Source: JAAZMA01 sp964564325 (GTDB lineage: Bacteria > Bacillota > Clostridia > Tissierellales > Tepidimicrobiaceae). Taken from it: 64,000 nucleotides of DNA. A program made the position numbers and the translations under genes. Shown one piece after another: positions 7,089 to 16,483 of this stretch (within the stretch, counting starts at the first letter, position 1; each line of letters opens with the position of its first letter). The notes below the pieces were generated by a model. It was not told where the DNA came from. It made no database searches and saw only the letters and a list, made by a program, of their open reading frames with translations. The DNA is taken from positions 1 through 64,000 of the forward strand of contig CAZMBD010000001.1 of assembly GCA_964564325.1 (NCBI GenBank), given 5' to 3'.

Positions 7089-9229
7089 AAGTTTTCGCTC
7101 CTTAAATGAGACTCTATATCCTCTTTACTAACTAAGACTTTTCTTGGTTTACTACCTTCAAACCCTCCTACAATCCCTCTAGCTTCCATTTCATCCACTA
7201 TTCTTGCTGCCCTTGCATATCCAATTTTCAATCTCCTTTGTAATAAAGAAATAGATGCCTGTCCTTCTTCAACTACTAGATTAATTGCATCAATTAATAA
7301 TTCATCTGTATCCTCTTTTAAATTACTAATTGTTATATCTTGCTCTATACTTTCTATAATATTATCATCATATTCTGTAATGTTTTGAGATTTTAGGTAA
7401 TCTACAACCTTTTCTACTTCTTCATCACTTATAAAAGCACCTTGTACACGAATAGGTTTAGAGAGATTTGATGGGGAAAACAGCATATCACCTTTTCCTA
7501 GTAATTTTTCTGCCCCTGCCATATCTAATATAGTTCTAGAATCTATTTGAGAGGATACAGCAAAGGATATTCTAGATGGAATATTAGCTTTAATAATGCC
7601 AGTAATAACATCTACTGAAGGTCTTTGAGTGGCTATAATTAAATAAATTCCAGCTGCCCTAGCCATTTGTGCTAATCTACATATATAGTCTTCTATTTCT
7701 TGTGCTGCAACCATCATTAAATCTGCTAGTTCATCTATAATAATAAGGATTTTAGGTAATTTGTCATCTTCATTATTTTTAAACTTATTATTATAGGAAC
7801 TTATATCTCTTACATTATTTTTGGCAAATAATTTATATCTTCTTTCCATTTCGTCAACTGCCCATCCTAGCGCAGATGCAGCTTTTTTAGGTTCTGTTAT
7901 TACTGGTATTAGTAAATGAGGTATTCCATTATAAATGCTTAATTCCACAACTTTTGGGTCTATAAGCAATAATTTTACTTCATGTGGATAAGCCCTAAAT
8001 AAAATACTCATAATAATAGTGTTTATACAAACTGATTTTCCAGAACCTGTAGCCCCTGCAATTAACAAATGAGGCATTTTGTCAATTGTAGATATAATAG
8101 GTATCCCAGATATATTTTTACCTAATGTTAAAGGTAGTTTACTATCTAGAGATAGATATTCTTCTGATTCTAATAATTCTTTTAAACTTACACTATCTTT
8201 AATTTTATTTGGAACTTCTATTCCAACGGCAGCTTTACCAGGTATTGGGGCCTCAATTCTAATATCTGAAGTAGCCAAATTTAATGCTAAATCATCTGCT
8301 AAATTTACAATTTTACTTACCTTTACACCTGGGGCTGGTTGTAATTCATAACATGTAATTGTAGGACCTTTGTTAATTTGTGAAATAGAGGCATCTATTC
8401 CAAAGTTTTTCATAGTTTGTTCTATTTTTTTTGCATTATTTAAAATCTCTTTTTTATCCTTAGTATCATTTTTAGTAGTATCTTTTAACATATTTGTTGT
8501 AGGAAGTTGATAATTAATTATGGAATTTTGATTAGAAATATATACTTTTTCTTCTGTAGGATTTACGCTTTCTTTTTCCTCGTTTTCTTTGGATTTACTA
8601 TAGTCATGAATTATTATTTTTTCATCTGTATCATCTAAAGTAGGAATTTGAAATTCTTTTTTAGGTTCTAGCTTTTTATGTGTTTTTACAGGTTTTCTTT
8701 TTGTTGTTTTAAATTTGTTTTTTTGGAAAATGTCTATAATTTTTATTTCTGTAAATAATAGAATAGAAATAAAAATTATAAAAGATAAAATTATATAAGA
8801 ACCTATGGAACCGAATAATTTTAAAAAAGCATAACCAAATATTGCTCCAATTATTCCACTACCTGTGCCTTTTTTACTTAATTCTAATGATTGATTAATA
8901 TTAGCCATAAAACTATCTAAATTATGATTTTTTATATTAATTAATGTGATAAATGTTAGAAACATAATAAATATATAAAGAGATTTTTTATCATCATCTA
9001 TATTACATTTATTTATTATTAATAATAGTCCTATAGCAATGATAATAATGGGAAAAATATAGGCTCCAAAACCAAAAAGCATAAAAAAACTATTTCTTAA
9101 AAATCTCCCTATAATACCTGTTTTATAACTTAATAGGCTAATTACAGATAATAGGCCAAAACTCACGATTATTATGCCTAATATATCTCTATTATAATCC
9201 TTGCTTTTAGTTTTTTTCTTTTTACTCAA
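7085..9229 (-). CDS. ftsK: FtsK/SpoIIIE-type DNA translocase
   Basis: FtsK/SpoIIIE pumps DNA through the septum. Four membrane helices occupy about residues 15-170. A variable linker follows, then the motor domain: LLIAGATGSGKSVCINTIIM, LLLIDPKVVELSIYNGIPH and IVIIIDEL-type strand (ILIIIDELADLMMVAAQEIE). The gamma winged-helix domain (RLKIGYARAARIVDEMEARG) that reads KOPS/SRS sites is intact. The TTG at 9229 is chosen by its AGGTGG site. 714 residues. FtsK or SpoIIIE cannot be separated here. Confidence 0.95.
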   Translation of the reverse strand: MSKKKKTKSKDYNRDILGIIIVSFGLLSVISLLSYKTGIIGRFLRNSFFMLFGFGAYIFPIIIIAIGLLLIINKCNIDDDKKSLYIFIMFLTFITLINIKNHNLDSFMANINQSLELSKKGTGSGIIGAIFGYAFLKLFGSIGSYIILSFIIFISILLFTEIKIIDIFQKNKFKTTKRKPVKTHKKLEPKKEFQIPTLDDTDEKIIIHDYSKSKENEEKESVNPTEEKVYISNQNSIINYQLPTTNMLKDTTKNDTKDKKEILNNAKKIEQTMKNFGIDASISQINKGPTITCYELQPAPGVKVSKIVNLADDLALNLATSDIRIEAPIPGKAAVGIEVPNKIKDSVSLKELLESEEYLSLDSKLPLTLGKNISGIPIISTIDKMPHLLIAGATGSGKSVCINTIIMSILFRAYPHEVKLLLIDPKVVELSIYNGIPHLLIPVITEPKKAASALGWAVDEMERRYKLFAKNNVRDISSYNNKFKNNEDDKLPKILIIIDELADLMMVAAQEIEDYICRLAQMARAAGIYLIIATQRPSVDVITGIIKANIPSRISFAVSSQIDSRTILDMAGAEKLLGKGDMLFSPSNLSKPIRVQGAFISDEEVEKVVDYLKSQNITEYDDNIIESIEQDITISNLKEDTDELLIDAINLVVEEGQASISLLQRRLKIGYARAARIVDEMEARGIVGGFEGSKPRKVLVSKEDIESHLRSENL

Positions 9230-9269
9230 TAACACCACCTCTCAATCAATTTTATATACTAAGTAATTT

Positions 9270-10097
9270 TTATAAAAAATGTGAACCTATAGTAATTAAA
9301 CCTACTATCCATAAATAATATGAGAAATAATATAATTTATCTTTCTTTAATATGCTAATTAAAAATTTAATTGCAAAGACCCCTACTATAGTTGATAATA
9401 ATATTCCTACTAAAAGTGGTGCAGTAAATGCTATTTCGCTTTCTGTTTTAACCACATTCCTAATACCTAATAATCCAGCACCAAATGTTGCAGGTAAGGC
9501 CAGTAAAAATGAAAATTCTGTAGCTAAACTTCTATCTAAGCCTCTTAATAGACCTGCTACTATTGTAGAACCAGATCTAGATATTCCAGGTATTATAGCT
9601 ATACCTTGAAAGGTACCAATAATAATTGAATCTAGAAAATTCATATTTTTAATATTTTTATTTTCATAAGGCTTTTTATTTGCAATCCAAAGTAATAATC
9701 CTGTTATCATAAAAGATATTCCTATGGGCAATAAAGATGATGAATAAAGAGTTTCAAAAAAATCTTCAAATAAAAATCCTATAATAGCCGTAGGAATACT
9801 TCCTATAATTATTAATAAAGCCAGTTTTTGATACCCATTTTTAATTTTAAATTTTTTGTTTTTTATTCCATCTCCAATCATTTTGAAAAATTCTACTATT
9901 ATATTTATTATATCATTAAAGTATACAATAAATATGGAAATAAGGGTTCCAAAGTGAAGCATTTCAGTAAAAAAAAGATTTCCTTCTTTAATGCCAAAGA
10001 AATTTTGCAATAATACTAAATGTCCAGAGCTACTTATAGGTAAAAATTCAGTAATTCCCTGGAAAATACCTAAAATAATTGCTTGAATTAATGTCAA
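9270..10097 (-). CDS. uppP: UppP (BacA), undecaprenyl-diphosphatase
   Basis: UppP recycles the C55 lipid carrier at the membrane and gives bacitracin tolerance. Motifs: GITEFLPISSSGHLVLLQ near residue 20 and IPGISRSGSTIVAGLLRG near residue 165. Around eight membrane helices. The start is TTG, with AAAAGGGGGG 7 bases upstream. 275 residues, typical. Confidence 0.96.
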   Translation of the reverse strand: MTLIQAIILGIFQGITEFLPISSSGHLVLLQNFFGIKEGNLFFTEMLHFGTLISIFIVYFNDIINIIVEFFKMIGDGIKNKKFKIKNGYQKLALLIIIGSIPTAIIGFLFEDFFETLYSSSLLPIGISFMITGLLLWIANKKPYENKNIKNMNFLDSIIIGTFQGIAIIPGISRSGSTIVAGLLRGLDRSLATEFSFLLALPATFGAGLLGIRNVVKTESEIAFTAPLLVGILLSTIVGVFAIKFLISILKKDKLYYFSYYLWIVGLITIGSHFL

Positions 10098-10131
10098 GTT
10101 AATCCCCCCTTTTAATTTTTGTTCTTCTGTT

Positions 10132-10137
10132 ATTATA
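10132..10137 (-). promoter_or_regulatory. Possible uppP promoter (extended -10)
   Basis: TATAAT at 10132-10137 is preceded by TGC, an extended -10. I see no convincing -35 at 16-18 bases. Start would be near 10125, about 28 bases before the uppP TTG. Confidence 0.45.
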
Positions 10138-10157
10138 GCATAATTTAAAACCTTATA

Positions 10158-10832
10158 CTATTTATATTTCTCATTCATAATTTGATTTAGTTTTTCTAGG
10201 GCATCGTTAAAGCCACCTACTTCATTAATTAATCCATAATCTACAGCCTCTTTACCAATTAATATAGTTCCTACATCATTGGCAAGTTCATCTGTAGAAT
10301 ACATTAGCTTTTTTAGAGTTTCTCTATTTATATTAGATGTTCTTAAAATAAAATCGATTATTCTTTGTTGCATTTTTTCAAAATATCTAAAAGTTTGAGG
10401 GACCCCAATTACTAATCCAGTAGTTCTAATAGGATGTATAGTCATAGTAGCGGTAGGTACTATAAAAGAATAATCGGAGGCAGTAGCTAAAGGAACTCCA
10501 ATACTGTGACTTCCACCTAATACTAGGGATATTTTTGGCTTATCGATAGAATTAATCATTTCTGCCAATGCTAAGCCAGCCTCCACATCGCCTCCTACAG
10601 TGTTTAAAATAATAAACATACCTTTGATTTTAGGATTTTGTGTAGCAGCTATTAATATGGGAATTAGGTGTTCGTATTTAGTTGTTTTTTTATCCGAGGA
10701 AGATAGATTATGACCTTCAATTTCACCTATTATAGTTAGAAATTGGATTGGGTTTTCAAAATTAGGTATTCCTATATCATTAATATTTTCTAATATATCG
10801 TTACTGCTCTTATTATTTTCATCTTTATTCAT
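10158..10832 (-). CDS. tepA: TepA, ClpP-like translocation-enhancing protein
   Basis: TepA is a cytosolic ClpP-fold serine peptidase first described as helping protein export in Bacillus; its target is unclear. The catalytic serine region reads VLGGSHSIGVPLATASDYSF and the histidine region ATMTIHPIRTTGLV. The oxyanion-type ILNTVGGDVEAGLALAEMIN is also present. 224 residues. It lies between dapG and ftsK as in Bacillus, with uppP inserted. Confidence 0.9.
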   Translation of the reverse strand: MNKDENNKSSNDILENINDIGIPNFENPIQFLTIIGEIEGHNLSSSDKKTTKYEHLIPILIAATQNPKIKGMFIILNTVGGDVEAGLALAEMINSIDKPKISLVLGGSHSIGVPLATASDYSFIVPTATMTIHPIRTTGLVIGVPQTFRYFEKMQQRIIDFILRTSNINRETLKKLMYSTDELANDVGTILIGKEAVDYGLINEVGGFNDALEKLNQIMNEKYK

Positions 10833-10908
10833 AGTATTACCTCCATATATTAGCTTTCATACTCTTATAGTTTTAACTATTGGGAAAATATTATCCACAT
10901 AATAAATA

Positions 10909-10942
10909 AAAAGACCCAATCCTATGATTGGATCTTTTTATT
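10909..10942 (-). terminator. Intrinsic terminator after dapG
   Basis: GATCCAATC pairs with GATTGGGTC (9 pairs, one G-T, loop ATAG), followed by TTTTTATTT. A-runs on the other side make it work in both directions. It overlaps the dapG stop and separates dapG from tepA. Confidence 0.85.
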
Positions 10943-12152
10943 TATAAAGTTTAAATTCATCATGTAAGGCTTTCAGTGCTTTATTTGTATCTTCTTCTTT
11001 AATTAAACACCAAATAGTATTATGAGAATCAGAGGTTTGTAAAATTTCTATATTTTCTCTAGATAATGCTTTTACAATTCTTGCCATTACGCCAGGAACC
11101 CCTCTCATTTTATATCCAATGGCACTAATTTTACAGCAGTTTTCTATAATTTCATATTTTAGTTTTTCTTTTTCCAATATATTGATTAGTTTTTCTTTAT
11201 CATTCATATCTATTGTAAATATTTTTTTGTCCACTAAAAAATTAATTAAATCTAAACTTATATTGTTTAATGTAATTTCTTCCATTAAATTATCTATATT
11301 ATATTCATTATTATCTAATAAAATTATAACTTGTACTCTATTTTTTTTATAGGTTATAGATGTTATGATCTTTTCATTGGATAATTGTTTTCTATTGTTA
11401 ATAAAGTTTACGTTAGTTTCTTTTATGGAGGTACCCTTGCTATTATTATAAGTATTCTTTATAATCAAGGGAATATTAGCCTGTTGTGCCATTTCTATAG
11501 CTTTTGGGTGGATGACCTTTGCTCCATCTTCTGCTAATTGATATACTTCAGAATATGACATATTGCTTAATACTTTAGCATTAGCAACTATATTAGGATC
11601 TGCAGTCATAATACCATCTACATCGGTAAAAATTTCTACATGATTGCAATTAAGGGCTTTTCCAATTGCAATTGCAGAGATATCACTTCCACCTCTTCCT
11701 AATGTTGTTATTTCTCCGTTTTTATTAGCTCCCTGAAAACCTGCAACTATAGTGATTTTATCATCTTCTAAGTTTTTTAAAATATTAGTGTTATCTACAT
11801 TTATAATTTCTGCATTTCCGAAATTATCATCGGTTTTAATACCTGCCTGATATCCAGTTAATACAGATACTTTATAGCCTTGTTCAATAAGATGATTAGC
11901 GAGAACTACAGAAGAAATTACCTCGCCACAAGACAATAATAGATCAATTTCTTTAGGAGACATAAGTTTTGGATTAACCATTTCTAATAATGTATCTGTA
12001 GAATAAGGATCTCCTTTTCTACCAATGGCAGATACTACTACTACTATTTTATATCCTTCATTATATCTTTCAATTATTTTTTCAGCTACTTTATCTCTAC
12101 TTTTTTTGGAAGATACAGAAGTTCCACCAAATTTTTGTACTATTATTTTCAT
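10938..12152 (-). CDS. dapG: Aspartate kinase (DapG/LysC type)
   Basis: This enzyme phosphorylates aspartate, the first step toward lysine, diaminopimelate, threonine and methionine. Motifs: IIVQKFGGTSVSSKKSRDK, ITTLGRGGSDISAIAIGKA and FTDVDGIMTADPNIV. Two ACT domains follow (about residues 265-400), the allosteric part; CKISAIGYKMRGVPGVMARI marks the second. The 404-residue length and the position beside ymxH and tepA suggest the DapG isozyme, but substrate control cannot be read from sequence. Confidence 0.93.
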   Translation of the reverse strand: MKIIVQKFGGTSVSSKKSRDKVAEKIIERYNEGYKIVVVVSAIGRKGDPYSTDTLLEMVNPKLMSPKEIDLLLSCGEVISSVVLANHLIEQGYKVSVLTGYQAGIKTDDNFGNAEIINVDNTNILKNLEDDKITIVAGFQGANKNGEITTLGRGGSDISAIAIGKALNCNHVEIFTDVDGIMTADPNIVANAKVLSNMSYSEVYQLAEDGAKVIHPKAIEMAQQANIPLIIKNTYNNSKGTSIKETNVNFINNRKQLSNEKIITSITYKKNRVQVIILLDNNEYNIDNLMEEITLNNISLDLINFLVDKKIFTIDMNDKEKLINILEKEKLKYEIIENCCKISAIGYKMRGVPGVMARIVKALSRENIEILQTSDSHNTIWCLIKEEDTNKALKALHDEFKLYK

Positions 12153-12217
12153 TAAAAATCACCTCTAGTGTTTATCTATAGTTTATAATATGTTTCAAAT
12201 GTTATAATGTGAGTAAT

Positions 12218-12460
12218 TTAAAAATCTTCTAATTCTACAATAATCATATCATTTCCTATTTTTCTAATACTGTTCCAAGGGATTTCGATATCTTCTGATT
12301 CACTAAATAATTTAAATTGCAATTTTCTTTCTGGTATTAAAAATGCTAGAATTTGTCCAGTTTTTTCATTTACTAAGATATCGGCATCAGCTATTATTCC
12401 TAGTCTTTCCCCATTATTTAAGTTAATAATTTCTTTTTGGTGTAGTTCACTAAACATCAT
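12218..12460 (-). CDS. ymxH: YlmC/YmxH family PRC-barrel protein
   Basis: An 80-residue PRC-barrel protein of the YlmC/YmxH family, linked with sporulation in spore formers; its molecular role is unknown. The sequence has FSELHQKEIINLNNGERLG, IADADILVNEKTGQILAFLI and EIPWNSIRKIGNDMIIVEL, the expected strand pattern. AAGGAGATGATTTT precedes ATG 12460. dapG follows, a common neighbour. Confidence 0.9.
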   Translation of the reverse strand: MMFSELHQKEIINLNNGERLGIIADADILVNEKTGQILAFLIPERKLQFKLFSESEDIEIPWNSIRKIGNDMIIVELEDF

Positions 12461-12494
12461 AAAATCATCTCCTTTGTTTAATTTTATGATGTTT
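12452..12494 (-). promoter_or_regulatory. Perfect hairpin enclosing the ymxH ribosome-binding site
   Basis: A 14-base inverted repeat (AAACATCATAAAAT with ATTTTATGATGTTT) flanks a 15-base loop that holds the AGGAG ribosome site. The right arm on the mRNA contains the two start codons of ymxH. Folding would hide the start and expose the ribosome site in the loop. On the opposite strand the same repeat is followed by a T-run, but no gene reads that way. Confidence 0.55.
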
Positions 12495-12547
12495 TTTTAT
12501 TATTATGATTACTCAATTATGATAAAGTCTAATATGATACTTTTTTA

Positions 12548-12979
12548 CTAATAACCAGTATGCCCAAATCCACCATTACCCCTTAAAGTTTCGTCTAGAG
12601 AATCTACTTCTTTCAATTCAACTTTCTCATATTTTATAAAAACTAATTGTGCTATTCTATCGCCCTTATTAATTATATATTCTTCTTTACTTAAGTTTAC
12701 TAGTATAACTCCTATTTCTCCCCTATAATCACTGTCAATAGTTCCAATTCCATTAGCTAAAGTGATACCATGTTTCAAAGCTAAACCTGATCTTGCTCTA
12801 ATTTGTCCCTCATAACCTTCGGGTATAGATAAATAAAGACCAGTAGGTATTAGTGTTGGTTCTAGAGGATTTAAAGTAATAGAATTCTCAATGTTTGCAT
12901 ATAAATCTATACCTGAAGATCCAGAAGTTTTATAATTTGGAGTTGAAAAACTAGATTTATTTAAAATTTTTACTTTCAT
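12548..12979 (-). CDS. dut: dUTP pyrophosphatase
   Basis: Dut hydrolyses dUTP to dUMP and keeps uracil out of DNA. All five motifs can be read: SGIDLYANIE, RARSGLALKHGIT, NGIGTIDSDYRGEIGVI, KGDRIAQLVFIKYEK and RGNGGFGHTGY. 143 residues, trimeric type. It precedes ymxH. Confidence 0.97.
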   Translation of the reverse strand: MKVKILNKSSFSTPNYKTSGSSGIDLYANIENSITLNPLEPTLIPTGLYLSIPEGYEGQIRARSGLALKHGITLANGIGTIDSDYRGEIGVILVNLSKEEYIINKGDRIAQLVFIKYEKVELKEVDSLDETLRGNGGFGHTGY

Positions 12980-13036
12980 AAAATCACCTCAATTAAAATT
13001 TGTGTTTTTGCTGAAATTCTCAACTTAAAATAATTA

Positions 13037-13060
13037 TGCCATATCTAAAATCATATGGCA
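13037..13060 (-). terminator. Possible terminator after ylxY
   Basis: TGCCATAT pairs with ATATGGCA (8 pairs, 8-base loop) in the 96-base gap before dut runs the other transcript. On the transcribed strand it is followed by ATAATTATTTT from the dut-facing side, which is only weakly U-rich. The hairpin lies 16 bases beyond the dut start side, so it could also belong to the ylxY leader. Confidence 0.3.
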
Positions 13061-13075
13061 AATAAAATATAAAAT

Positions 13076-13795
13076 TTAATTTATAAGATTTTCATTGATT
13101 ATATCGCTGATTTTTCCTATTCTATACCCATTGCTAATTAAATTTAATATAATATCTGGTAAAGCTTTTACAGTTTCTTCAGTTGGGTGCATCAATACTA
13201 TTGCAGAATTATGTATTTTACTCAGTACTCTATTCTTTATTTTTTCTTCATCACTATCTTCTCTCCAATCAATTGTATCAATACTCCACATTATTATATC
13301 ATAATTTAAATCTTTTGCAGCCATAATTGTATTATCATTATAAGCACCAGAAGGAGGTGCAAAATATTTAATATTAATATTTAGTATATTCTTTATTATA
13401 TTATCTGCTTTTAAAATCTCCTCTCTATTTTTTTCGTAGCTAAGCCTATCATAATCCACATGATTATATCCATGATTGCCAATTTCATGACCTTCCTCAT
13501 ATATTTTTTTTAAAAGATCAGGATTTTTTTCTGCCCATTTCCCAGTAACAAAAAATGTGATTTTTATATTGTTCTTCTTAAAAATTTCTAACATAGCTGG
13601 AATGTATCCATTTCCCCAATCTACATTACAAGCAAAAGCTACAATCTCATCGTCTATATTTCCTTTATAATGAATATCTATATTAAAAGTTTCATCTACT
13701 TTGTTGGAAAAAACATAGTAAAAAATTAAAACTAATAATATAATTAATATTATTAAACTCCATAATGTTTTTTTATTAATAATTAATATTTTCAT
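13076..13795 (-). CDS. ylxY: YlxY-like polysaccharide deacetylase
   Basis: A CE4-type deacetylase family protein in the same place as Bacillus ylxY, after pnp; ylxY is a sporulation-associated gene of uncertain activity. A signal anchor (TLWSLIILIILLVLIFYYVF) leads to the catalytic domain. The histidine pair NHGYNHVDY and the PPSGAYND motif are present, and a C-terminal VLMHPTEE. The first motif reads ACNVDWGN in place of TFDDG, so the second Asp, a metal ligand, is replaced by Trp. Function as an active enzyme is therefore uncertain. 239 residues. Confidence 0.85.
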   Translation of the reverse strand: MKILIINKKTLWSLIILIILLVLIFYYVFSNKVDETFNIDIHYKGNIDDEIVAFACNVDWGNGYIPAMLEIFKKNNIKITFFVTGKWAEKNPDLLKKIYEEGHEIGNHGYNHVDYDRLSYEKNREEILKADNIIKNILNINIKYFAPPSGAYNDNTIMAAKDLNYDIIMWSIDTIDWREDSDEEKIKNRVLSKIHNSAIVLMHPTEETVKALPDIILNLISNGYRIGKISDIINENLIN

Positions 13796-13859
13796 AAAAT
13801 CCCTCCAAAATTATTTTAATATATATCTATTCTTAAGGATATGAAAATATTAATTATAT

Positions 13860-13893
13860 AAAAAATAAAACATGAACCTCCCTTTGGTTCATG
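13860..13893 (-). terminator. Intrinsic terminator after pnp
   Basis: CATGAACC pairs with GGTTCATG (8 pairs, loop AAAGGGA), followed by TTTTATTTTTT. This is a clear intrinsic terminator on the transcribed strand, ending the rpsO-pnp unit. Confidence 0.85.
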
Positions 13894-13908
13894 TCCTTGG
13901 TCCATGCT

Positions 13909-16014
13909 CTATTTTTTATTATTAGATTTTCCATCTTCTTTTGGTAAAACAGCTTTCCTTGATAAATTTATTCTACCTTGATTATCTATATCAGTTACTT
14001 TGACTAATATTTCATCTCCTACTTTTAGAACATCTTCTACATTATTTATTCTCTCATGAGCTATATTGGATATATGCACTAATCCTTCTTTCCCATTTAA
14101 AACCTCTACAAATGCACCAAATGGGACAATTTTAACTACTTTACCCATATATATTTCTCCAACTTCTACATCTTTTGTTACTTTATTAATTAAATCTATG
14201 GCTTTTTCACCATTTTCCATATTATCAGCAGCTATAAATACCTTACCATCATCTTCAATATCAATCTTTACACCAGTTTCATCAATTATTTTATTTATCA
14301 TCTTACCACCAGGTCCAATTATATCCCTAATCTTATCAGGATGAACTTCCATCGTAAGTATTCTAGGAGCATAAGGTGATAAACTTTCTCTAGGTTTAGA
14401 TATGGTTTCATTCATCTTATTTAGAATATATAGTCTGCCTTCTCTAGCTTTAGACAATGCATCTTCTAATATATTTCTATCTATACCAGAAATTTTAATA
14501 TCCATTTGTATAGCAGTTATACCTTTTTCAGTTCCTGCAACCTTAAAATCCATATCTCCTAAATGATCTTCTAATCCTTGAATATCAGATAATATAACTA
14601 CTTTATTTTCAGATTTAATTAATCCCATAGCAATTCCTGCTACAGGGGCTTTTATTGGAACTCCTGCATCTAAAAGGGCTAATGTACTACCACAAACACT
14701 AGCTTGAGAACTAGAGCCATTAGAGCTTAATACTTCAGAAACTAAGCGTATAGTATAGGGAAAATCTTCTTCTGATGGTATTACTGGTTCTAGAGCCCTT
14801 TCTGCTAATGCTCCATGACCTACTTCTCTTCTACCTGGTCCTCTTAGCATTCTTGTATCTCCAACACAATATGGTGGAAAATTATAATGATGCATATATC
14901 GTTTAAATTCTTCTTCACTAATACCATCAATAATTTGAACATCAGAAGATGCCCCTAGTGTCGCCACTGTTAAAACTTGAGTTTGACCCCTCTTAAATAA
15001 TCCTGAACCATGAGTTCTTGGTAAAAGTCCAACCTCAGAAGTAATAGGGCGAATTTCATCTACTTTTCTATTATCTGGTCTAATTCCTTCTTCTAAAATA
15101 AGTCTTCTAACTTCCTCTTTTACAATATTATCTAGTACATCATATATATCCTCTTCGTTTTCTGGATATTTTTCAATAAAATTTTCATAAGTTTCTTCTT
15201 TTACCTTTTCAATATTTTCTTCTCTCTCTTGTTTTTCAACAGTTTGAATTGCTTGAATAAGTTTTTCTGATGCAAATTTTCTAACTTCTTCTTCAATAAT
15301 TTTTTCTGGCTCAAATACTTTAAATTCTTGTTTTTCTTTGCCCACTTCTTCTTGTATTTCTTCAATAAATTCACATAGTTTTTTAATTTCTTCATGAGCA
15401 AATAATATTCCTTCTAACATAATGGATTCAGGCAACTCATTAGCTCCAGCTTCTACCATCATTATAGCATCTTTAGTTCCTGAAACTACTAAATGCATTT
15501 CAGATTTATCTCTTTCTTCTGCATCAGGATTAATAATAAATTCATCATCTATTAATCCAACTAATACAGCTGCTGTAGGCCCATTAAATGGGATATCTGA
15601 AATAGATAATGCGATTGATGAGCCTATCATACCTAAAATATCTGGTGTATGATCTTGATCTACTGATAATACAGTAGCTATAATTTGTACATCATTTCTA
15701 TATCCTTCAGGGAAAAGAGGCCTAATTGGTCTATCAATTAATCTAGAAGTTAATATAGCCTTATCTCCTGGTCTTCCTTCTCTTTTAATAAAGCCACCAG
15801 GTATTTTCCCTACTGCATATAATTTTTCCTCAAAATCTACACTTAGAGGAAAAAAGTCTATGCCTTCTCTAGGTTCTTTTGAAGCTGTAGCTGTAACTAG
15901 AACTACTGTATCACCGTGTTGCAATAAACATGCACCATTAGCCTGTTCAGCAACTTTTCCAATGGTTACAATAAGATCTCTGCCAGCTAAATCGTATCTA
16001 AACTGCTTTTCCAT
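13909..16014 (-). CDS. pnp: Polynucleotide phosphorylase
   Basis: PNPase degrades RNA 3' to 5' by phosphorolysis. Two RNase PH domains are present; the second includes FPPYCVGDTRMLRGPGRREV and GDMDFKVAGTEKGITAIQMD, with the catalytic Asp residues. The KH domain (IRDIIGPGGKMINKIIDETG) and S1 domain (VVKIVPFGAFVEVLNGKEGL) follow. 701 residues. Ribosome site GAGGAGGTATTAC. Confidence 0.98.
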   Translation of the reverse strand: MEKQFRYDLAGRDLIVTIGKVAEQANGACLLQHGDTVVLVTATASKEPREGIDFFPLSVDFEEKLYAVGKIPGGFIKREGRPGDKAILTSRLIDRPIRPLFPEGYRNDVQIIATVLSVDQDHTPDILGMIGSSIALSISDIPFNGPTAAVLVGLIDDEFIINPDAEERDKSEMHLVVSGTKDAIMMVEAGANELPESIMLEGILFAHEEIKKLCEFIEEIQEEVGKEKQEFKVFEPEKIIEEEVRKFASEKLIQAIQTVEKQEREENIEKVKEETYENFIEKYPENEEDIYDVLDNIVKEEVRRLILEEGIRPDNRKVDEIRPITSEVGLLPRTHGSGLFKRGQTQVLTVATLGASSDVQIIDGISEEEFKRYMHHYNFPPYCVGDTRMLRGPGRREVGHGALAERALEPVIPSEEDFPYTIRLVSEVLSSNGSSSQASVCGSTLALLDAGVPIKAPVAGIAMGLIKSENKVVILSDIQGLEDHLGDMDFKVAGTEKGITAIQMDIKISGIDRNILEDALSKAREGRLYILNKMNETISKPRESLSPYAPRILTMEVHPDKIRDIIGPGGKMINKIIDETGVKIDIEDDGKVFIAADNMENGEKAIDLINKVTKDVEVGEIYMGKVVKIVPFGAFVEVLNGKEGLVHISNIAHERINNVEDVLKVGDEILVKVTDIDNQGRINLSRKAVLPKEDGKSNNKK

Positions 16015-16066
16015 GTAATACCTCCTCGTAAAAATATGGTTTAAATAATTTTATAATAAATCAATA

Positions 16067-16086
16067 GAGCGGGATATCCCCCGCTC
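16067..16086 (-). terminator. Hairpin between rpsO and pnp
   Basis: GAGCGGG pairs with CCCGCTC (7 pairs, 6-base loop) right after the rpsO stop, followed by TATTGATTTATT. The T content is weak, so it could be a leaky terminator or a processing site separating rpsO from pnp. Confidence 0.5.
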
Positions 16087-16089
16087 CTA

Positions 16090-16359
16090 TTAACCTCTAA
16101 GACCTAATTTTTCGATTAAAGCACGATATCTTTCAATATCAGTTTCCTGCAAATAATTTAATAGGCCTCTTCTTTGCCCTATCATCTTAAATAAACCTCT
16201 TCTGGAATGGTGATCTTTCTTGTGAGTTTTAAGATGTTCTGTTAAAGAATTAATTCTATGAGTTAAGATTGCAATTTGAACTTCTGGAGAACCAGTATCA
16301 CCTTCATGCAATCTATACTCTTCAATAATTTGTGCCTTTTCTTCTCTTGTCATTGTCAA
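16090..16359 (-). CDS. rpsO: Ribosomal protein S15
   Basis: S15 binds the 16S central domain. The core reads EYRLHEGDTGSPEVQIAILT and DHHSRRGLFKMIGQRRGLLN. A TTG start at 16359 sits 9 bases after AGGAGG and gives 89 residues, the normal size; the ATG two codons on is the alternative. Upstream in-frame codons to 16425 are leader. pnp follows, as in most bacteria. Confidence 0.96.
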   Translation of the reverse strand: MTMTREEKAQIIEEYRLHEGDTGSPEVQIAILTHRINSLTEHLKTHKKDHHSRRGLFKMIGQRRGLLNYLQETDIERYRALIEKLGLRG

Positions 16360-16483
16360 TTTAATATACCTCCTAATATTATATTCACCTAAAGCTAAGT
16401 AAATCGCCGAGGAAACGATAAACATAGCAAAAGGTATAAGATTATCATTATAAGTTTATCATATATAGACATAATTGTAAATA

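Noticed and set aside
12378..12385. GCCGATAT, the sigma-D -10 sequence, on the minus strand
   Set aside because: It lies inside ymxH coding sequence (codons for ADADI), and no TAAA is found at about 15 bases upstream.
15201..15401. Minus-strand Lys-rich frame of 66 codons inside pnp
   Set aside because: It is an out-of-frame shadow of pnp in an A-rich part; no ribosome site.
16360..16480. S15-binding leader and promoter upstream of rpsO
   Set aside because: A TTTACA and nearby TATAAT can be found but spacing is poor, and I could not build a stable S15-type junction by eye.
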